From NCBI RefSeq assembly GCF_036370855.1, contig NC_088112.1, positions 16,546,469 through 16,610,468 on the forward strand: DNA of 64,000 bases, in the 5' to 3' direction. The notes below the pieces were generated by a model, which saw only the letters and a list, made by a program, of their open reading frames with translations, ran no database searches and was not told the DNA's origin. The translations under genes and the position numbers were made by a program. This DNA comes from Dromaius novaehollandiae (Eukaryota; Chordata; Aves; Casuariiformes; Dromaiidae). Of the stretch, positions 48,916 to 61,300 are shown one piece after another. Within the stretch, counting starts at the first letter, position 1, and each line of letters begins with the position of its first letter.

Positions 48916-49001
48916 GCCGTGCCCTCAGGGTCCAGTTTTCCCAGGAATCCCTTAGGCACTATGTTGGGGATTCCTGGAAATACTGTTCTTGGGGCCACGG
49001 C
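48916..49001 (+). ncRNA. miR-145: microRNA miR-145 hairpin
   Basis: The stem-loop starts GCCGTG and ends CACGGC. The 5p mature RNA lies at 48930-48952 (seed UCCAGUU) and the 3p RNA at 48968-48989, both identical to the human mature sequences as I recall them. It lies 0.75 kb downstream of the miR-143 hairpin on the same strand, so the two are processed from one primary transcript. miR-145 targets KLF4, KLF5 and myocardin-pathway genes in smooth-muscle differentiation. Confidence 0.97.
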
Positions 49002-49346
49002 TCGGCAGCCGGAGACAGTCTGTCCCTCAAGGGGAGCCAGAGCCTTCAGAAGAGTCGCAGACCAAGGTACGGCACCATTTCTGGGCATTTCTGGGGGCTG
49101 TCAGTGGGAGGTGGGAGCCCGCAGACCTTCAGGTACCCCAAATATGGGGAGCTGCACAACCTGACCCAGAGAGCTCCAGCTCCCCAGGCCTGGGGATGAC
49201 AGATATCCCCCTGGGCCACAGCTCATCACGGGAGGACACCGCTGGCAAGCAGATGGCCTTTTGCTCCTCTTCTGCCCTTTGCTGCCCTCCAAGAGGAGCA
49301 GCTCTCCCCCAGGGCCCTGTCTATGTCACTTAGCCACCATTGTGTC

Positions 49347-49352
49347 AATAAA
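49347..49352 (+). terminator. Poly(A) signal of the miR-143/145 primary transcript
   Basis: AATAAA occurs 346 bp after the miR-145 hairpin, followed by a T/G-rich stretch (CTGTCCTGGCC, TTTCTTTGGGG) suited to cleavage-factor binding. No other canonical + strand signal was noticed between miR-145 and this point. It probably ends the host RNA near 49370. Confidence 0.55.
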
Positions 49353-49379
49353 GGTCTAGACTCAGGAGTAAATCTGTCC

Positions 49380-50171
49380 TGGCCATTTCTTTGGGGCTGG
49401 GAGCAGGGCAGGAGCGACAGCATCGTGAGCGTGGGGCAGCACGAGACACCCAGTACATCGTCCCTGCTGCTGCTCAGCAACACACATGTCCTGGGCAGCC
49501 CCCGCCTTGGCCAGGAGCTGGGATCTCTCCCGAGACCGTGGGGCTCTGCAGCCTGTCCTGGGTGATCAGCATCTGCCCAGCGTTAAACAAATCCCTCAGC
49601 AATACCAGCGTCTTGGCTCCCACCTGGCCAGGGCCGAGCACCGAGTGCTGGGAGAGTCACAGCCTGCAAAGCCTCCTCTTCCTCTGGGCTCTCTCCCCAA
49701 GGCATCTGTGGCCTCCCTCCGGCACCACGGCTGCAGCCCCCCAGCTCGGTTGAGCCCCCCAGCTTGGCTGAGCCCCCCAGCCTTGGAGCATGAACACGAA
49801 GGGGAGCTCCCGGGATTGCAGGAGGGGGGAACAGACCTGGGGGGGGGGGTTACCCCACCCCCGGGCTCAAGGCCACAGTGCACTCAAGGGACATGTCCTC
49901 TCTAGACACCTGCCACCTTTCCACCACTTCTCCCCCCATGCTGGCACCAGGTGGCCCCGGTTGGTGCTGCCAGCCCTGCTCTGCGCCCCCAGGCCACAGG
50001 GCTGCACCCCGTCCCCAGCCCTGCCGCCCCGTTCAGCGGAGCAGAGGCACCCGGCGGGGGCTGCCCGCCACCCCGTGCCCCAGGGCTGGGCTCAGGGGCG
50101 GCAAGGGGAGGGCAGTTAAACCACCACGGTGCCTGCTCTGCCCCAGCGCCCACGGCTGTACAGGATTCAGG
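49380..50171. other. Noncoding DNA downstream of the microRNAs
   Basis: No gene recognised. It contains a short GAGCCCCCCAGC-type repeat near 49735-49785 and a G-run at about 49841-49850. Confidence 0.45.
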
Positions 50172-50945
50172 GGCAGGATGGAGGCGCAGGATGGAGGCAG
50201 GTGCAGCTTGGGGATTCAGCATGAGGCAGGCACGGTTTGGAGGCACAGGATGAGGCAGGCGCAGTTTGCGGGCGCAGTTTGGAAGCACAATTTGGAGGCG
50301 CAGTTTGGAGGCATGTGTAGTTTGGAGGCAGGTGCAGTTTGGAGGTGCAGTTTGGAGACAGGAGCAGTTTGGAGGCGCAGTTTGGAGGCAGGCGCAGTTT
50401 GGAAGCAGGTGCAGTTTGGAGGCGCAGTTTGGAGGCAGGCGCAGTTTGGAAGCAGGTGCAGTTTGGAGGTGCAGTTTGGAGGCAGGTGCAGTTTGGAGGC
50501 GCAGTTTGGAGGCAGGAGCAGTTTGGAGGCAGGAGCAGTTTGGAGGCACAGTTTGGAGGCAGGCGCAGTTTGGAGGCAGACGTAGTTTGAAGGTGCAGTT
50601 TGGAGGCAGGAGTAGTTTGGAGGTACAGTTTGGAATCAGGCGCAGTTTGGAGGTGCAGTTTGGAGGCAGGCGCAGTTTGGAGGCAGGAGCAGTTTGGAGG
50701 TACAGTTTGGAGGCAGGCGCAGTTTGGAGGTGCAGTTTGGAGGCAGGAGTAGTTTGGAGGTGCAGTTTGGAGGCAGGAGTAGTTTGGAGGTGCAGTTTGG
50801 AGGCAGGCGCAGTTTGGAGGTGCAGTTTGGAGGCAGGAGTAGTTTGGAGGTACAGTTTGGAGGCAGGCGCAGTTTGGAGGTACAGTTTGGAGGCAGGCGC
50901 AGTTTGGAGGCAGGACCAGTTTGGAGGCAGGCGCAGGCAGGCAGC
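50172..50945 (+). repeat. GCAGTTTGGAGG minisatellite (30-bp higher-order unit)
   Basis: About 44 copies of a TTTGGAGG core occur. Two alternating subunits, GCAGTTTGGAGGT (13 bp) and GCAGTTTGGAGGCAGGM (17 bp), make a 30-bp unit that is nearly perfect from about 50690 to 50910. The first part is more degenerate. Because 30 is divisible by three and the unit has no stop, several frames on both strands stay open. These yield long false proteins with WRxSLEAG, QFGGxVWRQ or NCTSKLRLPP repeats. Confidence 0.95.
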
Positions 50946-51996
50946 GTGGCCGGGCGGGCGGACGGACGGCAGGTGGCAGTGCTGCCTAGCCCGCAGCAGG
51001 CAGGGCCACGCTGCCCACCCCTGCCAGCCATGCCGGCCCCGGGGGGAGCCAGGGCCGCCAGGAACCCCCAGGGCACCCTCACCACATGCATCTCCGTAGC
51101 CGCACCGTGGCGAAGTTCGGGGTGGCCAGGCTGGGCGCTTTCGCCGGCCGGGGTGCGCGGGGGCCACCTCGGGTGACCCACCGTGGCCGGGGCGCTGCCG
51201 CAGCAGAGCCAGCTTTGCACGGAGGAAGGTGTGAGGCTTGCACAGAGGACTCAGAGCTCTGCTTGGAGAGACAGAACGGGGCACTGGGCTGATGCACTTA
51301 GGTTTCCAGAAGCTCCCAGTTTGGCCCGGCATGCCCGGGCCACGCAGCAACGAGGCACTGGCTCCCTGTCCGGCGTTGCTGGGACGGGGCAAAGCAGACC
51401 CTTGGGCAAACGCGCTGCAGGGGGGCCCTGGCCAGGGGCACGGCTCACCTCCGCCGTCGGTTTAGGAAAGGGGGTCAGCCTCTCCCCCCCCAGCCCTTGG
51501 CGGGCTGGAAATGCCCAGGCCTGAGCTGTCACCCTCCACCAGGACGGTGACCTCCGGACATGGAACACAGCCGGCAGAGACGAGGGCAATGAGATCCCGC
51601 TTGGGGCGACCGCCCCCAAACCCCAGCACACGCTGCTCTGGGGGCGGGAAACGGCAGCTCTCGCCAGGGAAATTCGGGGGACGTCAAAAGTTCTTCCTGC
51701 CCTGAACAGGGAGGAAAAGTGGAAATTGCAAAAACTTTCTGGAAATGACAGGCCAAGAAACCCCCCTGCAATTGCAGCTTTGGTCTGGGGTGAGTCCAAC
51801 TGCTCTGTTTCAACCATTTCCAAGCAGTTTGTTTTGATTTCGATTGTTTGGGGGGGATTACATGACATTCGGTTGCAGGATGGAAAGCCAGTTCTCTCTC
51901 TCACACACACCCAAATTAAAAAAATATGGCACTTAGTTCAGGAAATGCCAACCCAGAGCATTTTGATTGTTTCCTTCTTTATTTTTCCCCTTTTTT

Positions 51997-52062
51997 CAGC
52001 CAGAAAATTCATCAAGGCTGAGCCCTTTTCAGCCAGAAAACTCATCAAAGCTCACCCTGTCA
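51997..52062 (+). repeat. Short direct duplication
   Basis: The phrase CAGCCAGAAAAYTCATCAA occurs at 51997 and again at 52030, a 33-bp tandem duplication with a few differences. It lies in an unusually AT-rich pocket (about 51830-52210) between GC-rich blocks. AATAAA occurs on + at about 52205. Confidence 0.7.
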
Positions 52063-52223
52063 ATAAGAGAGATTTGGTTTGGCCCAAATTGGCAATTTTT
52101 TGCCAAAAAGACCCATTTAATTGAAGAATCCCTGACCCGCCCCCAGCCTACCAGTAAAACAGCTGCCCCAGCAACTGCGGAGAAACAACTGCCTCCTCCT
52201 CGTTAATAAAACAGGGTTGGGTT

Positions 52224-54420
52224 TTGTCTCCCCACGTTCCACTAGCAGCTTTCATCCTGGGCTATTGCAAAGTCTGCCCGGGTGACGGCACCATGAAACG
52301 CAGCCGCCCCTGGGGTGGAGAGCGGAAACCAGGCGGTCAGCAGAATATCGTGGCGGGGGACACTTTGGACTCTCGGTGCCTCCCGTGCTCCGGGTGCACC
52401 GGGTGCGGAGGGTACCTGCCTCTCCCAGCAGCTCTGGGCGTGAAGCCGGGAGCGCTGACCCATTTCCCTGCTAGGAAAACTGAGGCAGAGATGGCACGTC
52501 TGCCCCTTGCCTCGAGACCGTTGCCTTGCTCACAAAACCCGCCCTGTCCTGGTGCAGGAGAAGCTCCAGCACTGTTCTGGTGCCCGCGCCAGCGCAGCCG
52601 AGCGGCGAGGGAGAGGCAGAATGCGGCCAAGCCAGCTCGCCCAGCCGGGGAAAGGCCGCGTGCCCCAGACTTGCGGGCGGCCGCATTTATTTCTCCCTTA
52701 CCCCTCGCAGGACACAAATGCGAGGTTTGCAGCTCGCTAGAAACCCGGAGGGCTCCGGGGGATGTCCCAGCAGCCCCGGCAGGCGAGGCCAAGGGAGGCC
52801 AGCACGCTCCCTTTTTTGGGCAGCTTGCTTCTCCCTCTGCCCCGCCGCGATTCCTGCAGCGTTACCGCCTTTGCAGGAGCTCGGCAGCCGCGAACCCTCC
52901 CCTGCCCGCGGGGGCTGCCCGTTCGCACCGCTCCTGCCTCCTCCCAGGCCACACGTGGGGTGCCGCGACCCCCAAAATGGGGGCCGATCCTGCGGGGGAA
53001 GAGGAAGGGAGCTGGGACCAGAGCAACCGGGCCCCCTGCTCCATGCATGGCCCTTTCTGGGCTGACGAGAGGCTGGCACAGCCCCGGCTTGGGGACGCGG
53101 CCCTGCTGCCCCACGATGGGGATGGGCACGGCAGTGCGTTACGCGGAGGCCAGCACATCGCCAGGGGGGCCGCGTGCCCCCTCCCTCTGGCTCCAGCGGG
53201 GTTTAACAGCAGCCCCACGCTGCGCCCCGCTCCCGCACGTGATCCGCCGGCAGCTGGGGGAACCGCGGGAAAGTATCTCCGCGCTTCCCGAACAGGCAGC
53301 AGCAATCGGCTTAGCGCTAATCCCCCCCACCCATGTCCTCTGCTGGCCTCCGGGGGGGCCCAGGCGAAGCCACCAGAGGCAGCACCCACCACGCTGTCAT
53401 CCCGCGCCAAGGCCTGCGGGGATGTGGGGACAGGGCTGAGCGAGGGCAGCGGTGAGCCAGCCCCGTGCAGGCCGCGGGCTGAGCCGGGCCCCGGGAGTGC
53501 GGGCGTCCCCGGAGGCCTGACGAGGCAAGGATGGGCTCGGGCACCCCTGCCCCAAGCAGCACCCGCCGGAGCGTGGGAATCGGAGGGGCTCCGCGCTGCA
53601 GAGTCAGCGCCCGGGGAAAGCGGTGCCAAGGTCCCGGCGCGTTGCCCCGGCCCGCCCGGCGCGGGAACAGCCTACTCAGGAGGCGCCGGCAGGCGAGGAC
53701 GCCGCCTCGGCGAGGGAGGGGTGCATGGGGCTCCCCCTCCACCGCCGGGGCGCACCCGGCCCCGGGGGGGACACGGCGGCGCGCGCTCAGCCCGTGGGAC
53801 GCACGCATGCCTCAAAGCCCCTCCGTCAGCATCTCCCGGGCCGTCCCACCCCAGCGAACCGGCTGAGCGGCTCGGGGCCCGCGGCGTGGGCAGGCCCGGC
53901 TGGCGTGGCGCTGCCGGAAACATGGGAGAGCAAAACGCACCCAGAGAGGCAGGGGAGGCTCCCGACACCTTTCCCCTCTCTCCTTCCCCCCGGGGCAGGA
54001 GCCAGCTTTGATGCTTCTCCAGCAGCGCTGCCCTGAGAGCAGAGACCGTGCACAGCTCGCTGCACGAGCCCCTAGCTCCTTACCGACGCCAGGGCTGGCT
54101 CAGCCCGGGCACAGGCTCCCCTGCTCCCCTTGCCCAGATCACCTCGGGGCTGCTGCAGATCAATATTGATTCAACGCGCACCTCGGCCGCGGGCCGGGCT
54201 CCGGCCTTATCTCACCACCTCCTCCCTGGAAGGGACCCAAGCTCGGCAGCAGGGCTGAGCGCGCCAGGCCAGGGAGCAGCATTAACCCCTTCCCCAGGCC
54301 GGCCGGGGTCAGCTCCCACAGGCAGAGTGGCTGCGAGGGGGTCGCGCCCACCTGCCGCGGGGGTACCGGGGCTCCCGTCTGCAGCGAGGAGCCTCTCAGA
54401 CCTCTCTGCAACGGGTTAAG
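52224..54420. other. CpG-rich block with long ORF of doubtful reality
   Basis: GC- and CpG-rich sequence with the longest open frame of the window (52224-54011, +, 595 codons). The predicted protein is Ala/Pro/Gly/Arg-rich, has no recognisable domain or signal peptide, and overlaps open frames in other phases. The block could instead be a CpG-island regulatory region. I do not call a gene. Confidence 0.4.
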
Positions 54421-56934
54421 TACATAACCGCATCCATCGGAAGACCGATACGCCTTCCCTCCCTCTCACGTAACAGCCGCAAGACTCCTGCTTTTACTAT
54501 CTTCTTGCAGATGAGCAATGGTCACTCCCGTGCATCACCGCTGAGAAAGAGTTCGTCCAGACCTGCCCTTCCTGGCTCCACGCAGCATCAACCAAAACCC
54601 CGGAGCCAGAGACAAGCATCTGGAGCTGCTGCAGCCAAAACGCGTTTCGTCACTCAGCCTTGCAAAAGACCTCACAGCTCCTGAAATCGGTCTGTCCAGG
54701 CTAAAAGGACTAGGAGAAATTGGAGCAACTTTGTGCTCGCCCTCAATTAGTGAGTGACCTATTTAGCAGAAATCTGGGCTAAGTGAAGAAGGGAGCCAGG
54801 AGTCGTCGCTTAGGGGTGGCGTGGTTGAAAACACTCCAAGTCTCAGCAGAGGAGCTTCAGTTTCACATGGGAGAGAGAAGCCAGTTCTGAGTGTTTTTAG
54901 AAAACCCCTAGAAGTTTTTACAGCTGGGGGAGAAAAATCCAGTCTGGAGACAACTTCATGCTACTGGATATTTCCCTTTTTGCAAAAACACAGCACTGGC
55001 AAAAGTTTGGCTCGTCTCCTACACATTAAGACAAGGACAAGCACTGGCCTGAAGGGCAGCTAGTGGCCACAGTCCTCCTGCAGTACCTTAGCTCTGCTGC
55101 CATGTTGAAATCATCATCCATTCCACAGAGATGGCCCCAAAACATCTCAAAGCTCAAATAGCTGTTTGAGGCCAGACCTTTGCGACGAGGGACAAAGCCT
55201 CACTGCCGCGGCCGCTCCTTCCTGAGCGCTCACAAATCATCCCTCCTGCGGTTTTAGTTTCTACCCTCTCAGCATCTTCCAAACCAGGACGGCAGGTCTG
55301 AGGCAGGATACGTGGATTACAGGCTCAGAAAGCACAACAGGCTTTTCAGTCAGACCTGTCTTCCCCATCACAGCTCCCAAGCGGGCTAGACACGCCAACA
55401 AAGCCCAAGTGGGAGAAGCAGCATTTCCCTCCCAACACCCTGGTACAAATGTCCATCGAGGACATTTCCCTGCCTTCCCAGAGGTACCAACACAGCTTGA
55501 GGCAGGGCTGAGACACACTGAGGAAACCAAAGGGAGTTCAAAACAGTTTTTCTGGGATGATTTTTAACGAGAATGGGTTACCTGGCCTGGTTCACTGCAT
55601 TTGCACCAGTGGCCATCTCAGCACCATGGAAGGGATGGGTCATGGGCAGGAGGAGCTGCCAGGACCCTTCCCAGGAGCACGTACTGACTCCAGCTCAGCA
55701 AGGCTTCTGCTGGCCCCTGAGCATCCCTCCCCAGCATGTTGGTGAGGGCACCGCAGCCAGCCCAAAGCCTCCCTCCGCCACCTCCTCTGACAGCCCGCAC
55801 AGACTAAACCACTCAGCCTGACCACAGCAAAGGGCAACCCTGCCGGGGACAGCTCCAGGTCTGGTGGGAGCGCTGCACTGCAGCATGGACCACTGACCTC
55901 CTCCCAGGGCCCACCAGCACGGGAACGGCCCCCTCCAAAAGCCAGGGCTTGAAGCTGCTCTTTGGGGCTCAGCCAGCCCCAGCCCCACAGGGCAGGTACA
56001 GTGAACAGGGGAGCAGGCAGTCAGGTCGGCTGTGACGCAGAGGCGCTCGACTCCGCTCCTGCAAGAGGCCGTAGAGAACGGCCGCAGGAAGGAGGAGCTG
56101 GGCTGGAGACAGCTCTCCCTCCCCGAGGGACAAGTCACCCTGTGCCACCCGAGCACGAGGCGCTGCGTGGAAAATGAGTCCCCCCCCCAGCCAGCGCTGA
56201 GCCAAAGGCTTCTAATCCTCTTTGCTCTCTACGCACAGCAGGGCGGTGAGGTGAGACAGCGGGGAGGTAGACGGGCCTCAAGCCACCGTGCACTCCTGAA
56301 GGAGCACAAGGCACCTCTGGAGACTAGGAGCAGGCGTTCTCGTTGGACAGAAGAGCTGGAGTAAGCGCTCGCTGGATGAAATCCTGCCAATAGCAGGAGT
56401 GGTGTTTCAACTTGATGGTAGCTTTGAAAGGTAGGTGTTGGTCCTACCCAGCAAATGCATTAGAAGTGCTTATCTAACCAGACATGCGAGTCAGATGTAT
56501 CTCTCCTCCTGGAGAAGGTACTGCCTCCAAGTTGGCAGATTCCCCTTCAGCAGTGGAGCTTGGGAAAGCCAATTGCCCTGGACAAACCTCAACAGGATCA
56601 GAGACTGCACCTGAGGGCCTCTTTGCAGGAAGGAGACTGGGTAGCAGTTCACAAGTTTGAAGCCAAAGCACTTCCCACGCTGCTCTCGGCTTCCCATCAG
56701 CAACACCTCCACACTGCAGCTATCGGGCAAAGCCAGGCTAAAAGCTAGGGATTTGCCATGACAGTTCTGATGCGAACTAAAGCAATGAGCAGCTTATTCT
56801 CTCTTCAGAGCCATCTGAAAGAAAAGCTGTGTGATTTCCTGAGCTGAAGTGCAGGGACGCAGGAACTGGGCAGCGGGGGGTTGAGAAGGCAGCCAGACTG
56901 AGTTACATTATCCAGCAAAGATAAAATAGTCTCT
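54421..56934. other. Intergenic DNA, no gene recognised
   Basis: Balanced-composition DNA between the GC-rich block and the first minus-strand poly(A) candidate. Nothing recognised in coding, RNA or repeat terms. Confidence 0.4.
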
Positions 56935-56940
56935 TTTAAT
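56935..56940 (-). terminator. Candidate minus-strand poly(A) signal
   Basis: ATTAAA on the minus strand sits in an A/T-rich context unlike its flanks. It could mark the distal 3' end of the leftward gene expected beyond the right edge (CSNK1A1 by synteny). The assignment is inference. Confidence 0.3.
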
Positions 56941-58304
56941 ACTTTGCTTTGAAACTATGTGCAAAGCACCACGACCATTTGACTGTGCCCCAGATCACAG
57001 CAGCGGGTTAGCAAAGCAGGCAGAGAGACAGCTGATCTGACAGAGCGAGAGAAGAGGCAACCCTGTAACCCAGATCTGCCACGCTCTGCCCATGCCTCCA
57101 GACCATCTGCATCTCATTTAAGAGCTCTTTCAGTAGAGCTGTTAAAACACTTCAGTCAGCCTTCAGCACATTGCTACCCTGGCACAGCAGCACTTCCAAA
57201 ACCCCCTCCAAACTTGGACAGAAAGCACTTCAGGAAGTCTCTTTCTTATGAAAAAAGGTCACCGCTCACTAGCATCCCTCCCACTTGGGGCATGCATTTG
57301 TGCAGACTGCTACAGATTTGGCAGCATGACACAAAGATGAGCTTAGCTGAACACAAGCAGCTGAAGCCTTAATTTCATCCACATGATTTCAGGAGAATCA
57401 GGGCTTTTCTCATGGAGGCTGCTGGGGCACGGCTGCAGAGCAGGCCCAAGGACGGCAAGGCACGCTCTGCGGGCTGGCCCTGTCCAGGCCTCCCTGCTTC
57501 ACCATCACCCAGGCGTGCTCCCAAGGGCAGGCTGGGAGCAGACCGAGCCACCGCAGCAGGTTCGGTACCATCTCAGCAGCAGCCGCCCCATGCTAACAGC
57601 CATGTCACCAACAGGGAAAGGACCCCCGCCAGGGCAGAGGAAAGCGAGGCACTGGTGAGAACGTGCTCTGGGTTAGGCTAACCCTTTCAGAGCAGGCGTG
57701 CAGGTCCCCAGACCAGGGCAACACCCTAAGATGCTGACAGTCAGCTGTAGGGCAGCTGGAGAGCTGTCAAAAGAGCTGACGTGGAGATGGTGGAGCCTTT
57801 AGCTCCAAGGATGTTGGCAGAGAGACTGAGAGCAGGACTTTAACCCTAGCTCTCGATTACTGTGGCAAGGATAAAAGCAGCCATGATCCACAAAGGACAC
57901 TGCCCTGCCCTTCCAGAAATGGGATTTGGGCAGACACTTCTTTCCTGGAAAGCGCTCCCTGCGGTTTAGGATTTCTTCCTATCCCACAAAACACCCCTTG
58001 CGACACAGATCGCGAGCGCCCCGCATTCCCCCCAGGACCACAGCCCGTCCACGTTAACGAGCATCAGCAGCTGGCAAGCTATTTAGAGGAGCAGGATTGC
58101 TCCCTGCCAGCCCTCAAATAAGTATGCCCTGGTTTCCTCGCTGCCTTCCCCTGCCAAAGGCACAGCCAGCCAGAGTCCGAGGCAACAGCTCCGCTGCAGC
58201 ATAGCACGCTCCAAAACATTGCCAGCCTTGCCACCACGCTCCAGAGAAATCATTGTGTCATGCCTTGGAAGAGCTAAGCATGCAACAGGCTTGTCTGTGC
58301 CGCA

Positions 58305-58310
58305 TTTATT
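58305..58310 (-). terminator. Candidate minus-strand poly(A) signal
   Basis: AATAAA on the minus strand, preceded by AAAGTTTAAATGG. It is a possible alternative 3' end for the same leftward transcript. No proof. Confidence 0.25.
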
Positions 58311-61300
58311 CCACTAACTCTCCATTTAAACTTTTTTCTAGGGGTTGGAGTGGTCACAGAAGTTGCTGCGAAGTGGCTGTCCGAAATGCAACATGGCCCA
58401 AAGGACGCCACGGCTCCGGGACCCCCTTGCGCGAGGCCAGCAAGCACCAGCGAGGGCTCAGCACCACACAGCAGCCAAGGGGGAGCTGGCAGGGGACAAA
58501 CACCCCCAGTTCCTGCAGCCAAAGGCTAATGCTGGTGTGAGAAACAACCATCTGCCACAGCAAACACCGTCACGCTCTTTGGACCCAGCCCGCACACGGC
58601 GAGGCAGGCTGCTCTCACGTGTGAACAAGGGCTACTTGATTTCCCGAGCCCTGGGACGGGCCTTTCGCCCTTCAAAGTGGCTCCCTCACTCCCCCTGCTC
58701 CGCAAGGCTCCTGCCATGGGAGACAACAGATCAGTCCGGAGACAGCTGTGCCCCAGTTCCAGGAAGATGCAATGAAGGCAGGCCCGGGCACCCCTCCATC
58801 CCCTCTGCTGTGTTTACCGGTCGCCCAGCAACCCGGGCCGAGAAGAGCATTGCCAGGCTCCACTTTCACAGCCTGCCCCGGTGCTGAACCCTGCAGGAAA
58901 CACAGCAGAAGGTAGCGGGCCGGGAAGCAGGTGATGCCGGGCTTCCCCCTGCCCCTTGCCAGCGTGCTGGAGCCGAACAGCACCTGAGCAGCAGAAAGGA
59001 GGAAACCAGGGAGGGAGCAGCCTCTAATCCCCCTGTGAGGGAAGCCAGAGTCCTCTAGGAAACAGCAGCTGCCCGGGTGATCTTGGCAGCCGCAGCTGGC
59101 TTGTGTTAGAGCAACCACCTCCTCTCCCTTCTCCCCCGCCCAGCAAAGTGCAATAAATACATTTAAACACACCCTGCAACAAGAGTCCAGCAGACACAAA
59201 GGTGTTTCACATCACCAATATTCAACTCCTTCCTTGGAAAAAACAACCCAAAAAGAGTTGCATGGCCACAACTGAGCTAGTGCTTGCCCAGATGCTGTCT
59301 CTTCTGCAGCCATTGAAGATATCCCCCTAGACAGCTACTCTGCTAACCAACGTTGGAGAGGGCTTTCAGAGATGCAGGATTAGGGAGGGAGAGGGGGCAA
59401 CAGCTGACGTACCCTTACAGCCTTTCACTACGGAAAGGGCGAGCACAGCACAGCCTGGACTGTGTGAGCAGTCTGCATGTCAGGAAGCAAAAACAAGCCA
59501 CTTCCAATCAGCATCAAGTGTCCACGCCTGTGCTTTGCCTTCTGGGAACACACTGTGAGCCTGCACAGAGCACACTGTCTACTGGCACGAAAGCAACCCC
59601 CAGCCCCAGCCCATGGATGGCACAGACGGCTCTGACGCCCAGCTAGCACCCAACCTGCGCTACGCAACAGCTGGGAGGCTCCCTGCAAAGAGATACAGGG
59701 GAGGTCAGCAGATGCAATATAAAGAGCTGTCGGCAAGAGGGGAAAAGGTCATTTAACAGAGTGATTCACAACAATAATCAGTTTATAGGATTTGTTAACA
59801 GTTTCAGGCTGGCTTGCCAGGAACTTACTGCAGCCATGTCAGCTCGGCTTTCGCACAGCAGCACCCTCCCACCCCTGGACTGTAACACAAACAGGGCTTT
59901 TGGATGATGTTCCACTATTACCTAAAACAAGCAAAACAGCAGGGCCATTGTAGCATAAGTCCATCTATTAAAAGCTCAATTAGTATTTCCTGTGCAGCTT
60001 ACATGAAGAATGGTCACAGCTGGTTTACCCTCTGCTTTCCTCCTCAGAAGAAAGGGGTCTCAGAAGGGATGAAGAACACTTCCAGGATGTGACTCAGTGT
60101 GATTTTCTGGCCATACCTACTGTTCAAACAGTGCCATGCAACAGGAGTTTCCTGAGTTTGACTTGCCTAATGCAAGAACCACCCCTGTCCCCTGAAGGAA
60201 CATTAATATACACTATTGTGCAAATATTTCTGATGCTGCTAGCAGGGCTTGCCCTACCAGGTAATCCCAATTCACAGACACGCCTGCTGCACACAATCCT
60301 CCCTGAACACCAGCTGCTGCCATGTGGGGAGCCATCAAGGAGAAAAAATGAGTTCAGCACAAGTCAGAGCGGTCCTGATGGGAAGCCTTTGGCACAAAAG
60401 AGCTCATCTATTTGCTGCCAAGGTGATTTTTCAGTTAGTATGAAGCACCCAATGCAGTTTCTAGTTTTACCTCTAAGCTCCCCTCCCCTCTACCTCTTTG
60501 CTTGGCCTGGGCAACGCCCTACCTACAGTTGCCACCAGCTCAAGTTCATACATGTCCTCTGGACCTATCACTACAGAAACCAGCTCGCTTAGTCCAACCA
60601 CAGGCTGGCAATGCCAAACTACAGTTGAATCCTGGACTCGGTTGCAGACTACACGCTGGTCCTTGGGTCAGCCCTCTGCACTTATCCATGAAACATCAGC
60701 CCTTGTAGCTGTATAAAAAGAGGGTCTCCAGGATCTTTAAGGTTATTCACCCATGCTGCAGAGAAGCAGAGCTACCAGTAGGTGCACAAAAAAACATGGA
60801 AGTTTGTATGGCAGCAGGAAAGGGAACCAGTTAGACATCAGAATAAACTAAGCAGAGAAGACTGACCTCAAAAAATCCTTCTAGGGGTTCTCAGCTAAAC
60901 AAGTTTGATCCAAGTCTCATCTTGAAAAGTCCTATTGCACCTCTCTGCATGTGCCAAAGCTACACGCAAGTGACTCACTCAGGAACAAGGAAGGGAAAGT
61001 CAGAGAAGGCAAGATTTGTTTTGTTCCTTGAGCGACCATGAACTCCCACAAAGCTGAGTCATGCAAGACCACTGCTCCCCTTGAGCTGCTTACATGAATT
61101 CTGTTGCAGCAAGCACATGACTATTTACAGGAACGTAAAGGCTAAGGCTCATATTTATCATTGCACACAGGGACTTTCACAGCAACAAGGAAAGCACAAA
61201 AGCCAGCCTATATCTTAAGACAGCATGTACACTCCTTCAAGACTGACTGATGAGCTCCTTAAACTGCTCTTTTCATTTAAAAAAAAAAGGTTCAATGTCT

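Noticed and set aside
50266-51099. Repeat protein with WRxSLEAG units
   Set aside because: It is an artefact of the 30-bp minisatellite. Several frames give different repeat peptides, and there is no promoter or splice context.
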